The notes under the pieces were generated by a model. It worked only from the letters and a program-made list of their open reading frames with translations. It did not search any database and was not told the DNA's origin. Made by a program: the position numbers and the translations under genes. Below, one piece after another: positions 11,770 to 25,020 of a stretch of DNA of 64,000 nt; the stretch's first letter is position 1; each line of letters begins with the position of its first letter. This DNA comes from Hippopus hippopus. Lineage: Eukaryota > Mollusca > Bivalvia > Cardiida > Cardiidae. The DNA lies in the NCBI GenBank assembly GCA_946811185.2, contig OX328102.1:53731619-53795618 (forward strand). The letters run 5' to 3'.

Positions 11770-13120
11770 TCGATATATTTATATGGTTTCTCTCTCTACC
11801 CATCATGCATTCTACTGTCCCTTCAACCAAAAAGGTATTAATTTGCTTAGTAGGTTGACTGTCAAGCCAATATTTGAATAACATTTCTCTTTTTATTTCA
11901 AATTATTAATTTCACACAATGGCGTCCTTGACAAATGCCACTCCAGTGTTTTCAACGCTTTGATTTTTCATTGGTTTTGTTTGTTTGTTTTCTATTCCAA
12001 TTTTGAAACTGATTGACATGCTCTATTTTCAACGAACATTTTGTCACACTATTTTTATTGTACTTCCAAGGTCAGATTCTAACTTTGTGTTTTTTTTTTT
12101 CGAATTTTGCTTAGTTAAAACGTGAATATTCATTGGTGGAATTAAACATCCCATTTTGTTCTTCCCCCCCCCCCCACCACACACACACACGCACACATGT
12201 ATACATATCATGTAAATTCTATCACTGTTGAACAACTGACGACGATGTGTCTTATAGAAGTAGAGCTTTATAGGTTTCGAGCTTTCGTTCCAATCCGGTT
12301 TATGTATTTAGATATTTTAGAATATTTGTAAATGTTCTTTTGAGTAAAATATGCTTAAACTAAACAAAATTTGAGTCCTGTTACGTTTTTTTTTTTATGT
12401 TTAGAAAACTCTTCATTAATAGAGCTCATTATTTTATATGCACTTTAACGACTTTTAACGTGTAGATATTGCATAAAAAATAAGACAGGCCCAAAACTTG
12501 TATTTCGAGGATGAAAGTATAGAAGTCTCGAATATAAACTGAAGTTTTTTTCTTTGTAAGGCTTCAGATACAACAAAAAGACGATACATTTCCTAGTGGC
12601 TGCTATTATGACAAGACAACGAGCCTATTTGTCCCCAGGCTTATTTGTCCAGGTTGGATCAACTCCGAGTTTCTGTACTTCGTTTAAAATTTTCCATGTA
12701 TTCGTGGAAAAAAGTGACCTGTAGTGAAAGTCGTTTTCTAATAAGATAATTTCACAGAAATTATCTGTTTTGCTTAAGTAATTTACCGCCGGCATCATTT
12801 GATGACCATAGGCCCTAACTTTTGTAAACAGGCCACATCTTATTGTATATTCGTTAAGTCTTATTTCCCTTACAATTTTTCGGCGAAGCAGCATGTGCTG
12901 GCTTTTGACCAACTTTTTGGTACTGTTAAAAAATCAGTAAATAGAAATTTTGTGATTGGCAAAAAATGTAGACATGTTTATTTTAAGGGCTAGTGCCCAT
13001 TTGCGGGCAAATTTACGCCGTCTCTCTTTTTTAAAGATATTTCTTGTTTGTTCTGACACGGAGGGGGAAAAAATGTTGACACAGGCCGATAGATAAAAAT
13101 TCACAGTGTTGTTTAACAAC
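11770..13120. other. Intergenic, no gene seen
   Basis: AT-rich DNA with homopolymer T runs and a C11-plus-(CA)n tract at 12165-12198. The open frames here are short and show no family features. Confidence 0.5.
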
Positions 13121-13125
13121 ATCTG

Positions 13126-13335
13126 AGCGGGCCTGCGCAGCTCAGTGGTGAGGTGAATATATCGATCCTCATTCGAAGTTTGGGGATTTTCTTGGAGGGG
13201 GGGGGTTCGATAGGCAAGATATTTCAGAGTCATAGCTCTGCACTGGTGAAAACGAAAACATATATGAATAAATGACCTGTCATCGTGACGACTAAAATAA
13301 TGTTTAAAGCGGCGTAACACACCTTCATTCAATTA
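13126..13335 (+). repeat. tRNA-derived SINE, diverged
   Basis: Box A-like GCAGCTCAGTGGTGAGG, box B-like GGTTCGATAGG shifted downstream, and the body end AAAATAATGTTTAAAGCGGCG typical of the main SINE of this window. Confidence 0.65.
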
Positions 13336-13450
13336 AGACTATATTATTTATCTTTTTTTTTTCTGCAGCATTTCTCTACCATGGACGAGAACATTTATTT
13401 TACGTATGAATGTCAATGAGGTAAAACTTAAAGATCAAACCCATTTAACC

Positions 13451-14365
13451 CATAGGGGTCCGTAGTTTGATTCCTGGCACCCACAGACTATATATTATAA
13501 ACAAGGGATTTAACTGTATGCAGCCCGTTACTCGCACCCGGTTACAAAAAACAACGTATCTTTTCTACCCCATCAGTTATTCTCCTATTTTTTTTCAACA
13601 GCTGAGAGCTAAAACATTTTTCTACCAGAAAAACACAACTGTTTGTCAGTGGCTAATGCAGTTTGGCTGATACATTCGCTCGAACTTGTAAACTCGCTCA
13701 AAAATCTGGGCCATTGACACGGGTTCGTACATCCGTTTTCAAGATATAAAATGCACTTTAGATCCAATGAAACGCAGCATTAGCGGCACCCACCCTTTAA
13801 ACATGTTTAAAAATACTACTGACCTATAGTCTTTATCTTCAATAACGACGAAACGCCTCAGAATTCGTTGAATTTGTGATCCACGTTCTTATTTCGAACA
13901 GCAGCTGCCATCTTCTGTCATGTGACATTGTTTGGAACGAGAAATTTCATCGGTTGATATGTACTAACAGTCGTGCATTAAACCAATGAAATTTCGTACA
14001 GCTGCTCACACCTTTTTGTCACGTGACAGTACGGTGACACTGTTTGGAACGAGAAATTTCATTGGTTTATAAGCGCGAACGTCAGTATTGAATGTACGAA
14101 CCCGTGTCAATGGCCCAGATTTTTGAGCGAGTTTACAAGTTCGAGCGAATGTATCAGCCAGACTGCATTAGCCACTGACAAACAGTTGTGTTTTTCTGGT
14201 AGAAAAATGTTTTGGCTCTCAGCTGTAGAAAAAATTAGGAGAATAACTGATGGGGTAGAAAAGATACGTTGTTTTTTTGTAACCGGGTGCGAGTAACGGG
14301 CTGCATACAGTTAAATCCCTTGTTTTAGTCTATGGGTGATAGGAGTCAAACTACGGACCCCTATG
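13451..14365. mobile_element. hAT-like foldback element, copy 1
   Basis: Starts CATAGGGGTCCGTAG and ends with the exact complement. The arms are ~280 bp and nearly identical, joined by a ~350 bp centre with no transposase. The 8-bp duplication ATTTAACC occurs on both sides (13443-13450, 14366-14373). An 8-bp duplication and CA-GGGG ends are typical of hAT elements. Confidence 0.85.
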
Positions 14366-14748
14366 ATTTAACCCACAACTCAGCTTCTCTCTCTGTATGT
14401 CTCTGTTTCTCTCTCTCTCAACACATAAACTCCATTGTCGTTAACTTGTCTTTTTTTTTTTTAAATGTAATGATATAGTGTTTTAGTCTTGTTAAAGCGA
14501 CTAGTGTAAATGTTCGTGTGTTCCTGATTTTTTTCTCAAAGAATAGATCTAGAAATCCTTTCACTGCCACTGACTGCAAAATCAAAACGGCCCTATGATG
14601 TCTTATTAATTCCAATTTGACGCCGTGCGAACACGAAAAATATGATTACGGATCATTCATGGAATGCGAATGATTTTTTTCGATATCAGAAAATCTTCTT
14701 CCGGGGCAAGTTCCTCTGATTCTGTCTTATCGGACGTATTTCGTTGCT

Positions 14749-14961
14749 TTAACCTTTAAGCTGCCAAGCGCGACTCGCTGACCTTTTGCGGACAGCGTAG
14801 ATCAAGATCAGACTGCACAGAACGTGCAGTCTGATCTTTGATCTACACTGTCCGATAAGGAGATATCTTTCCTCCAAAAATATCTTTCAAACAGCAATAT
14901 TTGAGTTTTTACGATCGGCTTGAAAGTTTTATTTCTTTTATATAGCAGGCTAAGGGTTAAA
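14749..14961 (+). mobile_element. Family C element
   Basis: TTAACCTTTAAGC at the left, TAAGGGTTAA at the right; hairpin at about 14806-14862 built from GTAGATCAAGATCAGACTGC and its complement. Confidence 0.85.
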
Positions 14962-14964
14962 ACG

Positions 14965-16115
14965 TGCTATGGACAACAGCTATAAGTGTATGTGGACAGG
15001 ATCAACTATAATGGAACTGCGAAGTACTAGCGGTCTGATCTTGGATTTACACTGCCCACTTATAATTGGAAAATTCTGCACCAATTACTAGTACACCAAA
15101 AAACTTGCGATGATATGTTACGATCTAGCAACTATTTTTGTTATAAAAAAGAATCTATTTCATTTACAATTGGCAACTTCCAATCCATGAATCATTAGAC
15201 AATGCTCGTGAGATGACGATGTAGATCATGAGTAACTTAAACGGAACATGCAGTCTAATCTTTACGTCGAACGGTAAGACTTTTTGATGGAAAAGATCCT
15301 TGAAATCACAGTATCTTACTTAATTGGCCGGAAATGTTCGTGTTGATATATCTTGCTGCCAAGGGATGAATGTGGTGTCTGCAAAATTCACTATGACAAT
15401 CATTCTCGACCCCTAAACAAATGGAGCAAAACGCGGCCTTTGATCCGGATAAACAATGTTTGCCCTCTACAGAGAAGTACTTGTCTGCGGTATAAACCAG
15501 TTATACTGGCAATAAAGTAAAGCTATGCTCCATTGATGACATAGAGGATTCGTAAGAATTTCAAGAAATAAGTATTTTTGGTAACCCTCATCCTGCGAAC
15601 TTGACTTTATTTTGCAAAGAGTACACGCCAAGATCAGGCTACACATATGCGCTTTCTAATCGTAGTTCAGTCTTGGTCTGGGCTCTTCTCTCTTCTGCTT
15701 TTCGAAAAGTTTTAGTTATTTTATTTCTACTGAATGCCTGTGTTTTTGACAAGTAACAAAATGAATGCGGAAGAAGATTGGTTTAGAGAACACTGTGACT
15801 GACGTGGGAACATTTGCATGTTTCGTCAACAATGGATTTATTGCATTTTAAAAACTCAAGTTTGTTGAGGATTCATATCCTGTGAAAAAAGCGCACTTTG
15901 GATGAAAAAAAAAAACAGGAATGCAATAGCTCTGTTGGCATTACAACGAAGATGAAGGGCGAACATTCCGAATTTTATACTTTTAGTATAACTTAAAATT
16001 TAGACTATGGAGGACAACTTACGCAAGCCTTCATTCTGAAAGGTGAATCTACAAGTATCCCACAGAGGTACTGGATTGAAGGGGCCATAACAAATCAACC
16101 ATGCTCTAGCTCTGG
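14965..16115. other. Intergenic with family C relics
   Basis: Single arms of the family C hairpin recur near 15030 (GGTCTGATCTTGGAT) and 15240 (CAGTCTAATCTTTACG). No gene supported. Confidence 0.45.
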
Positions 16116-16118
16116 GGG

Positions 16119-16457
16119 TTTAAAGTGACAATAAAGGCCAAATGTAAACAAGGCAGGTGTTTAAATGCATTTGAATTTATATCATACCATTTAAAAGTAT
16201 GGAAATTATTGTAAAGATGACAATCTGTCATTGTACGGTCGGTCCAAGTGTTAGTCGCTGACAGAGAAATTAATTTCGAAACTAGGTTAAAACCTGCCAG
16301 GTAGCTGTGTCTTTTGTTTACTTTTTGCCTGATTTTCTTTTTTTTTTTTTTCTGCCAGCGACTAACATTTGGCCCGACCATACTTTAAAATGGTATGGTT
16401 TAAATTTAAATGTATTATGACACCTGCTTTGATATTTTGGCCTTTACTGGGCCTTTA
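16119..16457. mobile_element. Family G element
   Basis: Ends TTTAAAGTGACAATAAAGGCC and GGCCTTTACTGGGCCTTTAA, inner inverted repeats AAATGCATTTGAATTTATAT / ATTTAAATGTATTATG, and an A/T homopolymer near the middle. A second copy lies inverted at 34695. Confidence 0.75.
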
Positions 16458-16459
16458 AT

Positions 16460-18750
16460 GTATCTTCTTGGTGCATTGTACCAAGCACGTCATCATATGA
16501 TTATAGATCCATAAACCCTTTTTGTCTAACAAACGACAGAGTCCTTTGACAAGCAGAAAATTAACAAATACAAAATGCGCGGACTGATCGTGTCCTGGAT
16601 GACAAAGAAACGTAAGTCAGTGTTAGCTGTAGACGAGTCCACACTGGACACTTGCCTGTGACGTTCAATTCTTTAGTGCATGAAGATCGGTCAAACCATT
16701 GACCACATTGCACCTGGTCGTAAAATTAGCCCAATGATCTCACATTGTTAGTGGAATCTTTTGTGAATTCGAAGCAGAAAAATAACCAACCTGCTTAAGG
16801 GAGCATCTACGAATTCAATGAAAAACAAAATACTTCACATCGCTTCGTGAACGTAATGGGGTACTTGGGGTCCAGCATATATATTTTATCCATATCGGTG
16901 AAGTCGTACAGATCAATGACGATCCCCACAGAATCAATTAGAAACTTGCAGTGTTTTGTAGCGAACTAGAACCTGTGAGACTGTACTCCGTAACGAGTGA
17001 AATATTTCTTTTCACAGCCAAAGGAAAAAAGGGTGGAAGCCACGATGGTTTCTACAAACCATTTGTCTTTAAATGCTTCAATGTCACATGGTATGGCCTC
17101 AAAGAGTTTCTGTCTCTGATAAATAATAACTTGCTTATGTTTAGGGCATCTGATCAAATGCACCAACAAGTCCTTGATTCTATAAACAGAGATGTGTATC
17201 TCCCAAACGCCAATCCAGTATGTGCTAATGCATTGACAATAATGAAAAAAACCTGTCATATCCGTTGCGTTGCATTGCAACAAATTTGGCCTTGAGCGTG
17301 GATTCGTTTGGTTTGACAAGACTTGCAACCACTGCCTATTCTGTTTACGGCAGATTTTTAAATGGTGAGTCATAAACCTTGTCTTATTGTGAAAACAATT
17401 AATATTATTAGGCTTTACCGTCCGTCTCTCATAAACATGACCTCGTCAGGCGCTTTAAAATACAATATTTGCTATTGTCTGCAGCTTTTTCTCTTGCTAT
17501 TGTCTGCAGCTTTTTCTCTTGCTGTTGTTTTCAACTTTCTCTCTTCCTTGACGTCCTGTCTTTGCTTAAGATCTACATGTTGGCCCTCGATGTCATTTCT
17601 GAATGGCAAAGACTGTTTAACGCTTATTGCTTGGTCACGTATTTGTTGATTACATCCAGCTTATGTTCAATGTTTGGCCTTGGCCTTCTGCCTGACATAA
17701 TCTGTTCTACTTCAGACTTTGGTTGGGATTGAATTTCTGTAATTCTTGGCCCAGGTTCTTTCCCGTCTTCTCTAGCATTTTTGTGTAAGGTTGTAAGGTA
17801 AATTGCTCTCAATTTTAAAGATGTGTCGATTTCTGTTGTCACGTCCGTGTTCGGGTTGATTTTTACAGCTAAAATATGACAGTGGTTTTTTGCGGCTATG
17901 ACAAGAGCATACACCCTTCGAGATCAAACTAATGTCTGAAATTGACAGGAAGCGGCCGCACGTAAATGTGCCTTACTTTGGTTTTACCATGCCCTGTCAC
18001 GGGTTGAAGTATGTGTTGTTACGGGTTTAGAGGTTTCGTGAGTATTTTAGCGTTACACACGGTGTCAAGGATTGTTTCGAAGTTTTCTGCGGAAAGTTTA
18101 TTTCAGGAGGCTAGGTATGAACGGCTATTCGAGTTTTTGTAGGTAGAACACTCATGATATCAGAGAGGAAAGCAGCTGTTATTGGAGAGGTCATCAGACC
18201 TCTCCAACAGTGGTGAGTTTAAAAGGCAGACTGCCACATAATTTGCAGTTTAAATCCATTTTTCTTGCGAAACTGTTCTGATACACAGTCTGTTTCGTCA
18301 TGGTTTTGTAAATAAAGCGAAATCAAAAAACCGAAACAGGAAATAGACGTGGTTTATTTTTGTATAACGAATTTCAGGAAAGATTTGTTATATTAATTTG
18401 CCATGGTTGCAAATGACCTCTCAAATAATTGTAATTTTTCATTAAGCAAATAAATCTAAGCAGAAGAAAAAATAAGAAGAATTTCGTTAAAAAAAGAGAA
18501 AGAAGACCACTGGACAAGATCATGCGACTTGAAAACGCGGAAAGAAGGTCAAATGACCGTCATGTAAACCATAAGAGGTATCTACGCGGCGCCTTTTTTA
18601 CTTGTTTGTTTACATGTACCAAAATATATTGAAATTAAAAGCTAATAAACTATTTGAAAACATGGATGCTGACCTCTCCTGGCTTCTTTTGTAAAGAAGC
18701 CAACTTGTTCGAGAAAACCTTGACTTTTACCCAGGTTCGATTTGTTTGTT
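16460..18750. other. Intergenic, unassigned open frames
   Basis: Frames of 96-135 codons occur on the minus strand at 16966-17373 and 17624-17914, but they show no recognised domain. A 27-bp tandem duplication (GCTATTGTCTGCAGC) lies at 17471-17525. The rest shows nothing. Confidence 0.4.
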
Positions 18751-18751
18751 T

Positions 18752-18971
18752 CAATGGTGTATTACGCCACCTTCAACATTATTTCAGTCATATCACGGCG
18801 ACAGCTCACATATTCATGTTTTCCTGGGTTTCACCAGTACTAGGCCAGGGTTCTGAAGTGTCTTGCCCAAGGACACTCCCGTGAAAAAGGCCCAGCGGAG
18901 CCAGTGAGGCTCGAAACCGGGGCCTCCAGGTCACGAGTCCTACACTTTACCACTGAGCCACACAGAGCCCC
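18752..18971 (-). repeat. tRNA-derived SINE
   Basis: Read on the minus strand it begins GGCTCTGTGTGGCTCAGTGG (box A), has box B GGTTTCGAGCC, then TGTCCTTGGGCAAGACACTT, and ends near GGTGGCGTAATACACC. Confidence 0.8.
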
Positions 18972-19182
18972 TATCCAGGTTCGAATTCCAGAAGTTTAAC
19001 CAGCAATCCCAGCAAATGCAGAGCTCAAGAAAGCAATGTTTCATGTACTTTGGAGATGCCTAGCTAAAGTACAAAATTCAGTCAATAGACTTGGCGCGTC
19101 CAAAATTTTGTATAATGGCATCAGTGTCATCTTTCACATACCTCCAAATACTCTGTTATCTGTGCACTTATTCCGTACATCA

Positions 19183-19995
19183 TATACTCCTCACAAAAAG
19201 TTAAGCAACAATAAATCACCGCTGTACCAGAATTTTATTATTACACATATAGACAATTTCATTTTATAAATGTAATGAGTATTGAGTTAAAAACCAGTCC
19301 AAGCAATTCTGTACTTCTATCAGATAATGTTTCTCACTTACAAGCTTTTGAAGTAAGGCACTGTCTAAATCCACCTGCAACAAAGTGTTAAACTACCAAG
19401 ATGTTTTAAAATCTCTAAAATTCTTTCATTCTGCAACAGTCAGTACACAGTAATGGCCACCATTAGCACGAATACAAGCTTGAACTCTTCTGGACAATTT
19501 GAGTGGCCAGCAAGATCTCACAGATCTCAATCCGATTGAGCATGCGTGGGACATTCTCGGTAGGCGTGTCAATGGTGGAATGTGAGGCCTCAGAACCTCC
19601 AATACCTTGAGCAACTTTTGGGTCAGGAATGGCAGGATATTCCACAACAACAGCTGGACGGCTTGATCTGGTCAATGCCCAGAAGAGTTCAAGCTTGTAT
19701 TCGTGCTAATGGTGGCCATACCGCGTACTGACTGTGTCCCGGTTGCAGATTGACCGAATTTTAAAGATTTTAAAACATCTGGGTAGTATACCACTTTTTT
19801 GCATGTGGGTTTAGACAGTGCCTTACTTCAAAAGCTTGAAAGTGAGGGACATTATCTGATAGAAGTACAGAATTGCTTGGACTGGTTTTGACTCAATACT
19901 CATTACATTTATACAATGAAATTGTCTATATGTGTAATAATAAAATTTTGGAGCAGCGGTAATTCATTGTTGCTTAACTTTTTATGAGGAGTATA
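19183..19995 (-). mobile_element. Degenerate Tc1/mariner element
   Basis: Long terminal inverted repeats (~230 bp) begin TACTCCTCACAAAAAGTTAAG and are flanked by TA on both sides. The centre has a transposase C-terminal remnant in broken frames: a plus-strand DLNPIEHAWD-like motif near 19525-19555 and a GGH near 19710. Most of the transposase, including the first two catalytic Asp regions, is deleted. A piece of the C-terminal segment is also present inverted (19440-19510), which gives the element a foldback shape. Confidence 0.8.
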
Positions 19996-21370
19996 TTGTT
20001 AAGGCCTCCATTAAAGGACAGTACACATTTAACGATGAACGGATGCGAGAATAAGTTTTATTGTTAGCTTACCCCCGGTTAACGCAAATTATAGATTATA
20101 TGTTTGAATCCTATCTCGGCCGAATCATTTTCGACGACATGTTGTACAGCTGAGCATCATTCTATGCTTTTATGGGAATATAGTAAGTGGCCTGGAAATA
20201 GTATTTACCGTAGAGTTGATGAAAAGAAAGTCCAAGAACGCTTGGACATGGGACTACCAGCCGTAGTATCAGTGAAATATTCTTTAAAATGGCGTAAAAC
20301 AACAACACAAACCTAAGCTTGCTCGGGTGATTTTGCAAACGAAGTAGATGACGTAGAAAGCAATCTACTCCCTATCCAAGCTGTCCCATTATTCTGTATT
20401 GGCCTAAGTTGCGACTACCGGTGTTCAGACAAATAAATCGGTATCTACCTCGGGCTATACATTATCCCGTATGGAACTTCATTGTACAGAATTTCCATCT
20501 CATTCCCCCTTCCAACAGGCGAAAATAATTTGATAAATATTCAAATTACAAAATAATTTACAGCCGCATAAAAAGCTTCTATATAATTCTTCTATCGACC
20601 GATAATATCTCCGAAAAAATTCACCGAACCCCGTAATACGGGATCTTTTGATTTAATCAACCAAAAACGCATATTAAAAGACGACGGGTCTCCTAATAGA
20701 AAGTATTTTACCGTACCTTACTTGCCTTGGGGAGCAATATACAGTTCTAAACCTAATTTACCGACACTCTTCAAAACAACATCTTGTTCTTTGTTTTAGA
20801 AATACTTTTTTCCCGTGTTTTAACATGCTATTTCACAGTGAATTATGACCTCATCAGTTTACTGCAACAGTTTTTACAAATAGGTAACTTCAACATTAAT
20901 CTTGTGTTGTTTTTTTTTTTTTCCATTGAATGACCTCTCGTTCATGCAACATTTCAGACATCCATGTTTAGACATCCAGCATTTGTCTGCAAACACTTTC
21001 AATATTCATGACTAAGTTTTTAATTTTGTCATCTAATTAAAGTGTCAAGTCATATGATATAGAGTTAAGCCTGTAAGAAAAATAAGGTGTGTTTGTTTAA
21101 TTAAGATCATCGACAAGATTTTTTATAGAGAACTAAAACTCTTTTTTTCACTCGTGACTTTGTCACGGACCGACAATTTTTAGTTTGAGACGCTGCCGCG
21201 CTACCTCTATAAATATTTCTCTTATAGTTGAGAGTTCGAACCCAAAAGTTTCGACGAATTATAGCAGAAGAACCCCAATGAGTCAGCTGGATCTTCAAAC
21301 GTATCCGACTCTACCGAAAGGGAAAGGCAATCCGGAACATCGTAGAAAATGTATCAACCCCAAATATATA
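19996..21370. other. Intergenic, no gene seen
   Basis: No frame with recognisable features and no strong repeat; several long T runs. Confidence 0.4.
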
Positions 21371-21637
21371 TGAGAGGTGCTCTAGCAAAAGGAGGCTTAA
21401 TGTATCTCTGTGATGTATGATACCGAGGAATTCATCATATAATTATGGATCCACACTTTTCATTTTGTTTCATAACAGACTATATCATGAGGTAGACTGG
21501 TACCTTAATGTACTGACAATCGACCAAAAGCAAAAAGGTTTCGACTCATGTCAGCCAGCGCGGACTGCACGGGCTGACCTGGGTCGATACTTTTTGCAGA
21601 TGCATTAAACTCCCTTTTCACATATCACGTTTCATAT
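21371..21637 (+). mobile_element. Family A MITE
   Basis: Left end TGAGAGGTGCTCTAGC, palindrome at about 21551-21583 (partly eroded: CAGCCAGCGCGGACTGCACG), right end GCAGATGCATTAAAC. Confidence 0.8.
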
Positions 21638-21639
21638 CC

Positions 21640-21929
21640 ACATGGTCCAAATATCCAAAACCCTTTGAACCGAATAAATTATTACCCATGAAACAAGATT
21701 GCAACAGTTAATTTTGAAAACGTCCTAGTAAAATACGGACAACATCAACATTAAACAGAAGTAAACACACCAACAAATTCGTAATGTTTAAGACAGACTG
21801 AGAAATTGTCTGTTACAGGGTATGGGTGCGTTTTCTCCTTTCGCCATAAAGTTCACGAGATGAAATTAATTTAGATTTTTCACCGAAAAAAAACGAATAT
21901 TCTATTCATTTCATGCTTCCAACTTTTTC

Positions 21930-21960
<31 letters not shown>

Positions 21961-22625
21961 GTAAGAAAATTACATCAAAATCCAGTACAGTTCTTTTTCG
22001 GTAATTCCCCTCGGCGGAACCCCTTTCGCATAACGACGCATTAAAATATTAACTCAAGCGCAAGAAATGTAGGGTAAATTACATCATATTTCCATCTGGT
22101 TGAGTGGTACGCGCATTGTACCTAGGTAACTAGAGAACTACTGTTTCCGCCTTCAATTGAAGAGTTAGAAAATAAAATCGGTATTTTTCACTGGTCATAA
22201 ACATGAAATATCGAAAAATATTCCACCGTTATTTCTCGATAACCTACCAGAAAGCATGAAATAATAATTGTTATTTTGAAAGGTCCTATTCTTTTTTTGT
22301 TGTTGTTGTTTTTGAAAGTTTTTTTTTTTTGTAAAACACCGATGAATTCCACCAAACAATATTATACTCGAAAGCGTAAAGAAGCTTTTAGGTTACATTC
22401 AGTAAAACAGGTGTAATTTAGAATTTAAAAGAATCACCGTTTGCACTTTGGAACTCCTTCTGTTCTTATGAGATCAGACATGATGTCATCCTCCTTATTT
22501 GAATACGATCTCACATAATCGACAAAAAATTGATCATGTGACATTCCAACAAGTTTTTTCCAAATTCTGTTTCGCAATCTAAAAATACCTGAAAAGGCTA
22601 CGCACCCCAATATGGAAACACCATT
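21640..22625. other. Intergenic with poly-G tract
   Basis: Contains an uninterrupted G run at about 21940-21961 and several T runs; nothing else supported. Confidence 0.5.
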
Positions 22626-22626
22626 A

Positions 22627-22802
22627 AAGGAATACGGAATGTTATACTGTAGTGACTTTCCTGGTGCATTTATTTGATTCGAGTCGCGTGAAAAAATTTG
22701 ATATCGCGCGAGACCGAAGGTCGAGCGAGATGTCAAAATTTTCTTGCACGGCGAGAAGCAAATACAAGCGCCAGGAAAGTTACTACAGCATAATATTCCT
22801 TT
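22627..22802. repeat. Imperfect palindrome
   Basis: Arms GTTATACTGTAGTGACTTTC and GAAAGTTACTACAGCATAAT enclose a CG-rich inner inverted repeat (TCGCGCGAGACCGAAGGTCG). Likely a small foldback transposon. Confidence 0.7.
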
Positions 22803-22804
22803 TA

Positions 22805-23315
22805 TTATATACCTACACCTTTCAACGAAAAAATAATGCAATTGTTGATATTTTATTCCAAAACGGTAAGCAAAATAATACAAATAATCGTGTAGTACCA
22901 GTAACTTCGTTTTTATGAACGGCGGATGAATATTACAACGTAAAATTTTGACCAATCAAATTGCAAATGAATACATACCTATACCGCTCGTGAGTTACGT
23001 CATCATGACGTCATCATACCATATTTGGAACCGTATTTCACAGTGTGTGAATACGGAATTGTTTTCTGTCCTGTGTGATATTTTATCCGCGTGCGACGCA
23101 TGTATTTTCTCCGGAAAACTTTCAGGTATGTAATAAATTGATTTTCTTTCTCTTGTCTTTCTTATCAATAGATGCTTTTGTCAGCTATAGCCGTATTGAA
23201 ATCAGTGATTAAACTTTTTTGAAGTTTAGTTTGATAATAAAAGACTGAATACGTCCCCTTTAATGTCATCTTCACATTATTTACCAATACATATGAGCCA
23301 TGCTTTAGGTAAAAC
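22805..23315. other. Intergenic, no gene seen
   Basis: Only short open frames; TGACGTCATC occurs at about 23004 beside CATCATGACG, with no gene to attach it to. Confidence 0.4.
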
Positions 23316-23318
23316 GGG

Positions 23319-23552
23319 TTTTTACCCTTTACCACACAATCCCGACTTTTAACGACTACAAAAAAAAAAAAAACTTTTGAAAACTGTGGGAAAAAGAGAA
23401 AATGCTGGTAACCAGCATTTTCTCTTTTTCCCACAATGTTTTCTGCTCTTTAAAAGACGAATCCCACCATTTGAGCCCCATTTAATTTGTTGTCTGTAAA
23501 TGCTTTGATCTTGGACAAAATCAAAATTTTGTGGTTTGGTAAAGATTTAAGG
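23319..23552 (-). mobile_element. Family D element, full length
   Basis: Left CCTTTACCACACAATCCCG, hairpin at about 23378-23441, right GTTTGGTAAAGATTTAAGG. Directly abuts the family F dimer. Confidence 0.8.
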
Positions 23553-23758
23553 TCTACGGCCCCTAACTCTAATATTCAAAGACGGAAGCTGCCGAGATTG
23601 GTCAAATAGCCTTTAGGAAAAAGTCGATGTTACCCATGAGTTAGTGAGGCTACGGCCCCTAACTCTCATATTAAAAGACGGAAGCTGCCGAGATTGTCCG
23701 AAATAGCATTTACGACAACGTCGATGTTTACCGATGAGTGAGAAGCCGTAGACCTTAA
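23553..23758 (+). repeat. Family F tandem dimer, inverted
   Basis: Two tandem units of CGGCCCCTAACTCTCATATT...GACGGAAGCTGCCGAGATTG; inverse of the pair at 3783. Confidence 0.8.
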
Positions 23759-24215
23759 TACATCTTCGAAATGCTTAATATAATGCACGTTGCTGCATAA
23801 TATCCATTTTGCATACAAACCAGTAAAAAATACATCTACACTCGTTTTCAGGAAGTTTTCAGCCAGTTTTCTTTTTATCCCATGTCATCCTTATTTCATA
23901 AAACTATAATCATTCTTGTGTCTTTATGCCAAACGTTGCCCCTGGTGGCTGCAAAATTGCACAGATTACGACGGAGAGAAAATGCATATTATGTTTTGGA
24001 GGCCTTCATAGCAATCGTTGTTTTCGTTTCCGGTTTTAAATGAGGACATACCCTTTGTGTCTCTTACACCACATATATTCGTAATTTATGTATGCTTACA
24101 CATCTGACCCATTCTACATACTTTCAAGTTTCAACAGCGTTTATTCTCTCTGACTGTAACGATGTATCTTTAAATCATGAATTGGAATGGTCTTTTGACA
24201 TGCACAATATTTACC

Positions 24216-24320
24216 AATGGCAAAAAGTTCGACCCAGGTCAGTCTGCGCGGTCAGTGACAAAGGTCGATATTTTTGGCAGATGCATGAAGCCCCCTCTTC
24301 CCAGAGCATGGCTCATGTAT
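24216..24320 (+). repeat. Family A fragment
   Basis: Keeps GACCCAGGTCAGTCTGCGCG and the outer end AGAGCATGGCTCAT; the second palindrome arm is deleted. Confidence 0.6.
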
Positions 24321-24589
24321 ATTTGTGTGCATGTACAAGAGGGAGAACCGCGGACCGTAACAAATGAGAATTACGGTCATTGGTAAGCGATGCTTTTACC
24401 AGAAAATTGGCGTGTGGGATCTTATATATCATGGGGAGAAAATTGATAAAACGGTGATAATATAGATACATTTTGCCTTGTTATTTGTCGAGAAGATGGT
24501 TATATAATTGGCATGCGAAGTGAAGGCTCGGAACTGTTCACCTAAAAGCCATGGAAACAACCATTAGTAAGACTCAAGCGCTGAGCCCG

Positions 24590-24740
24590 GATTTAACGGC
24601 TTATGGGGGCAGTGTAGATCAAGATTAGACTGCACAGAATGTGCATTCCGATCTTAGATCCAAATTGTTCGCTTCTTCGCTGAATATTCTGGAAAAATAT
24701 AAAATAGCTTTGAAATTTCAGTATTTGCACTCTTTGATAC
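24590..24740 (+). repeat. Family C fragment
   Basis: GCAGTGTAGATCAAGATTAG and a mutated complement; right end lost. Confidence 0.6.
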
Positions 24741-24817
24741 TGGCTGAGAAAGTCCGTTTCATCCATCTAGCGTTACGAAGGTTAGTATCAATAGTATTTC
24801 TTTCCTTACAGATTTAG

Positions 24818-25020
24818 CTGTACCCAGCGATAGCATTACTTTCTGTATACTTGTGCCCAGCACTAACATTATTTCCTTTGTACTTGTTCCCACCATTAGC
24901 ATTACTTTCTGTATACATGTAACTAATAGTAGTTTTACTTCCTATGTACTCGTACCCAACAGTAGCATTACTTCCGGTATACTTGTACCCAGCAGTACTA
25001 GCATTACATCCTGTATAAAG
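24818..25020. repeat. ~37-bp minisatellite
   Basis: About six diverged units of GTACCCAGCAGTAGCATTAC plus TTCCTGTATACTT-like text. Confidence 0.75.

Noticed and set aside
16966..17914. Minus-strand frames of 135 and 96 codons
   Set aside because: No domain, no splice context, odd composition; no support beyond length.
22434..22955. 173-codon minus-strand frame
   Set aside because: It runs through the palindrome at 22627-22802; chance openness is more likely.
23000..23013. TGACGTCATC as a CRE promoter
   Set aside because: No TATA box or gene nearby; likely chance in a CATCATGACGTCATC run.
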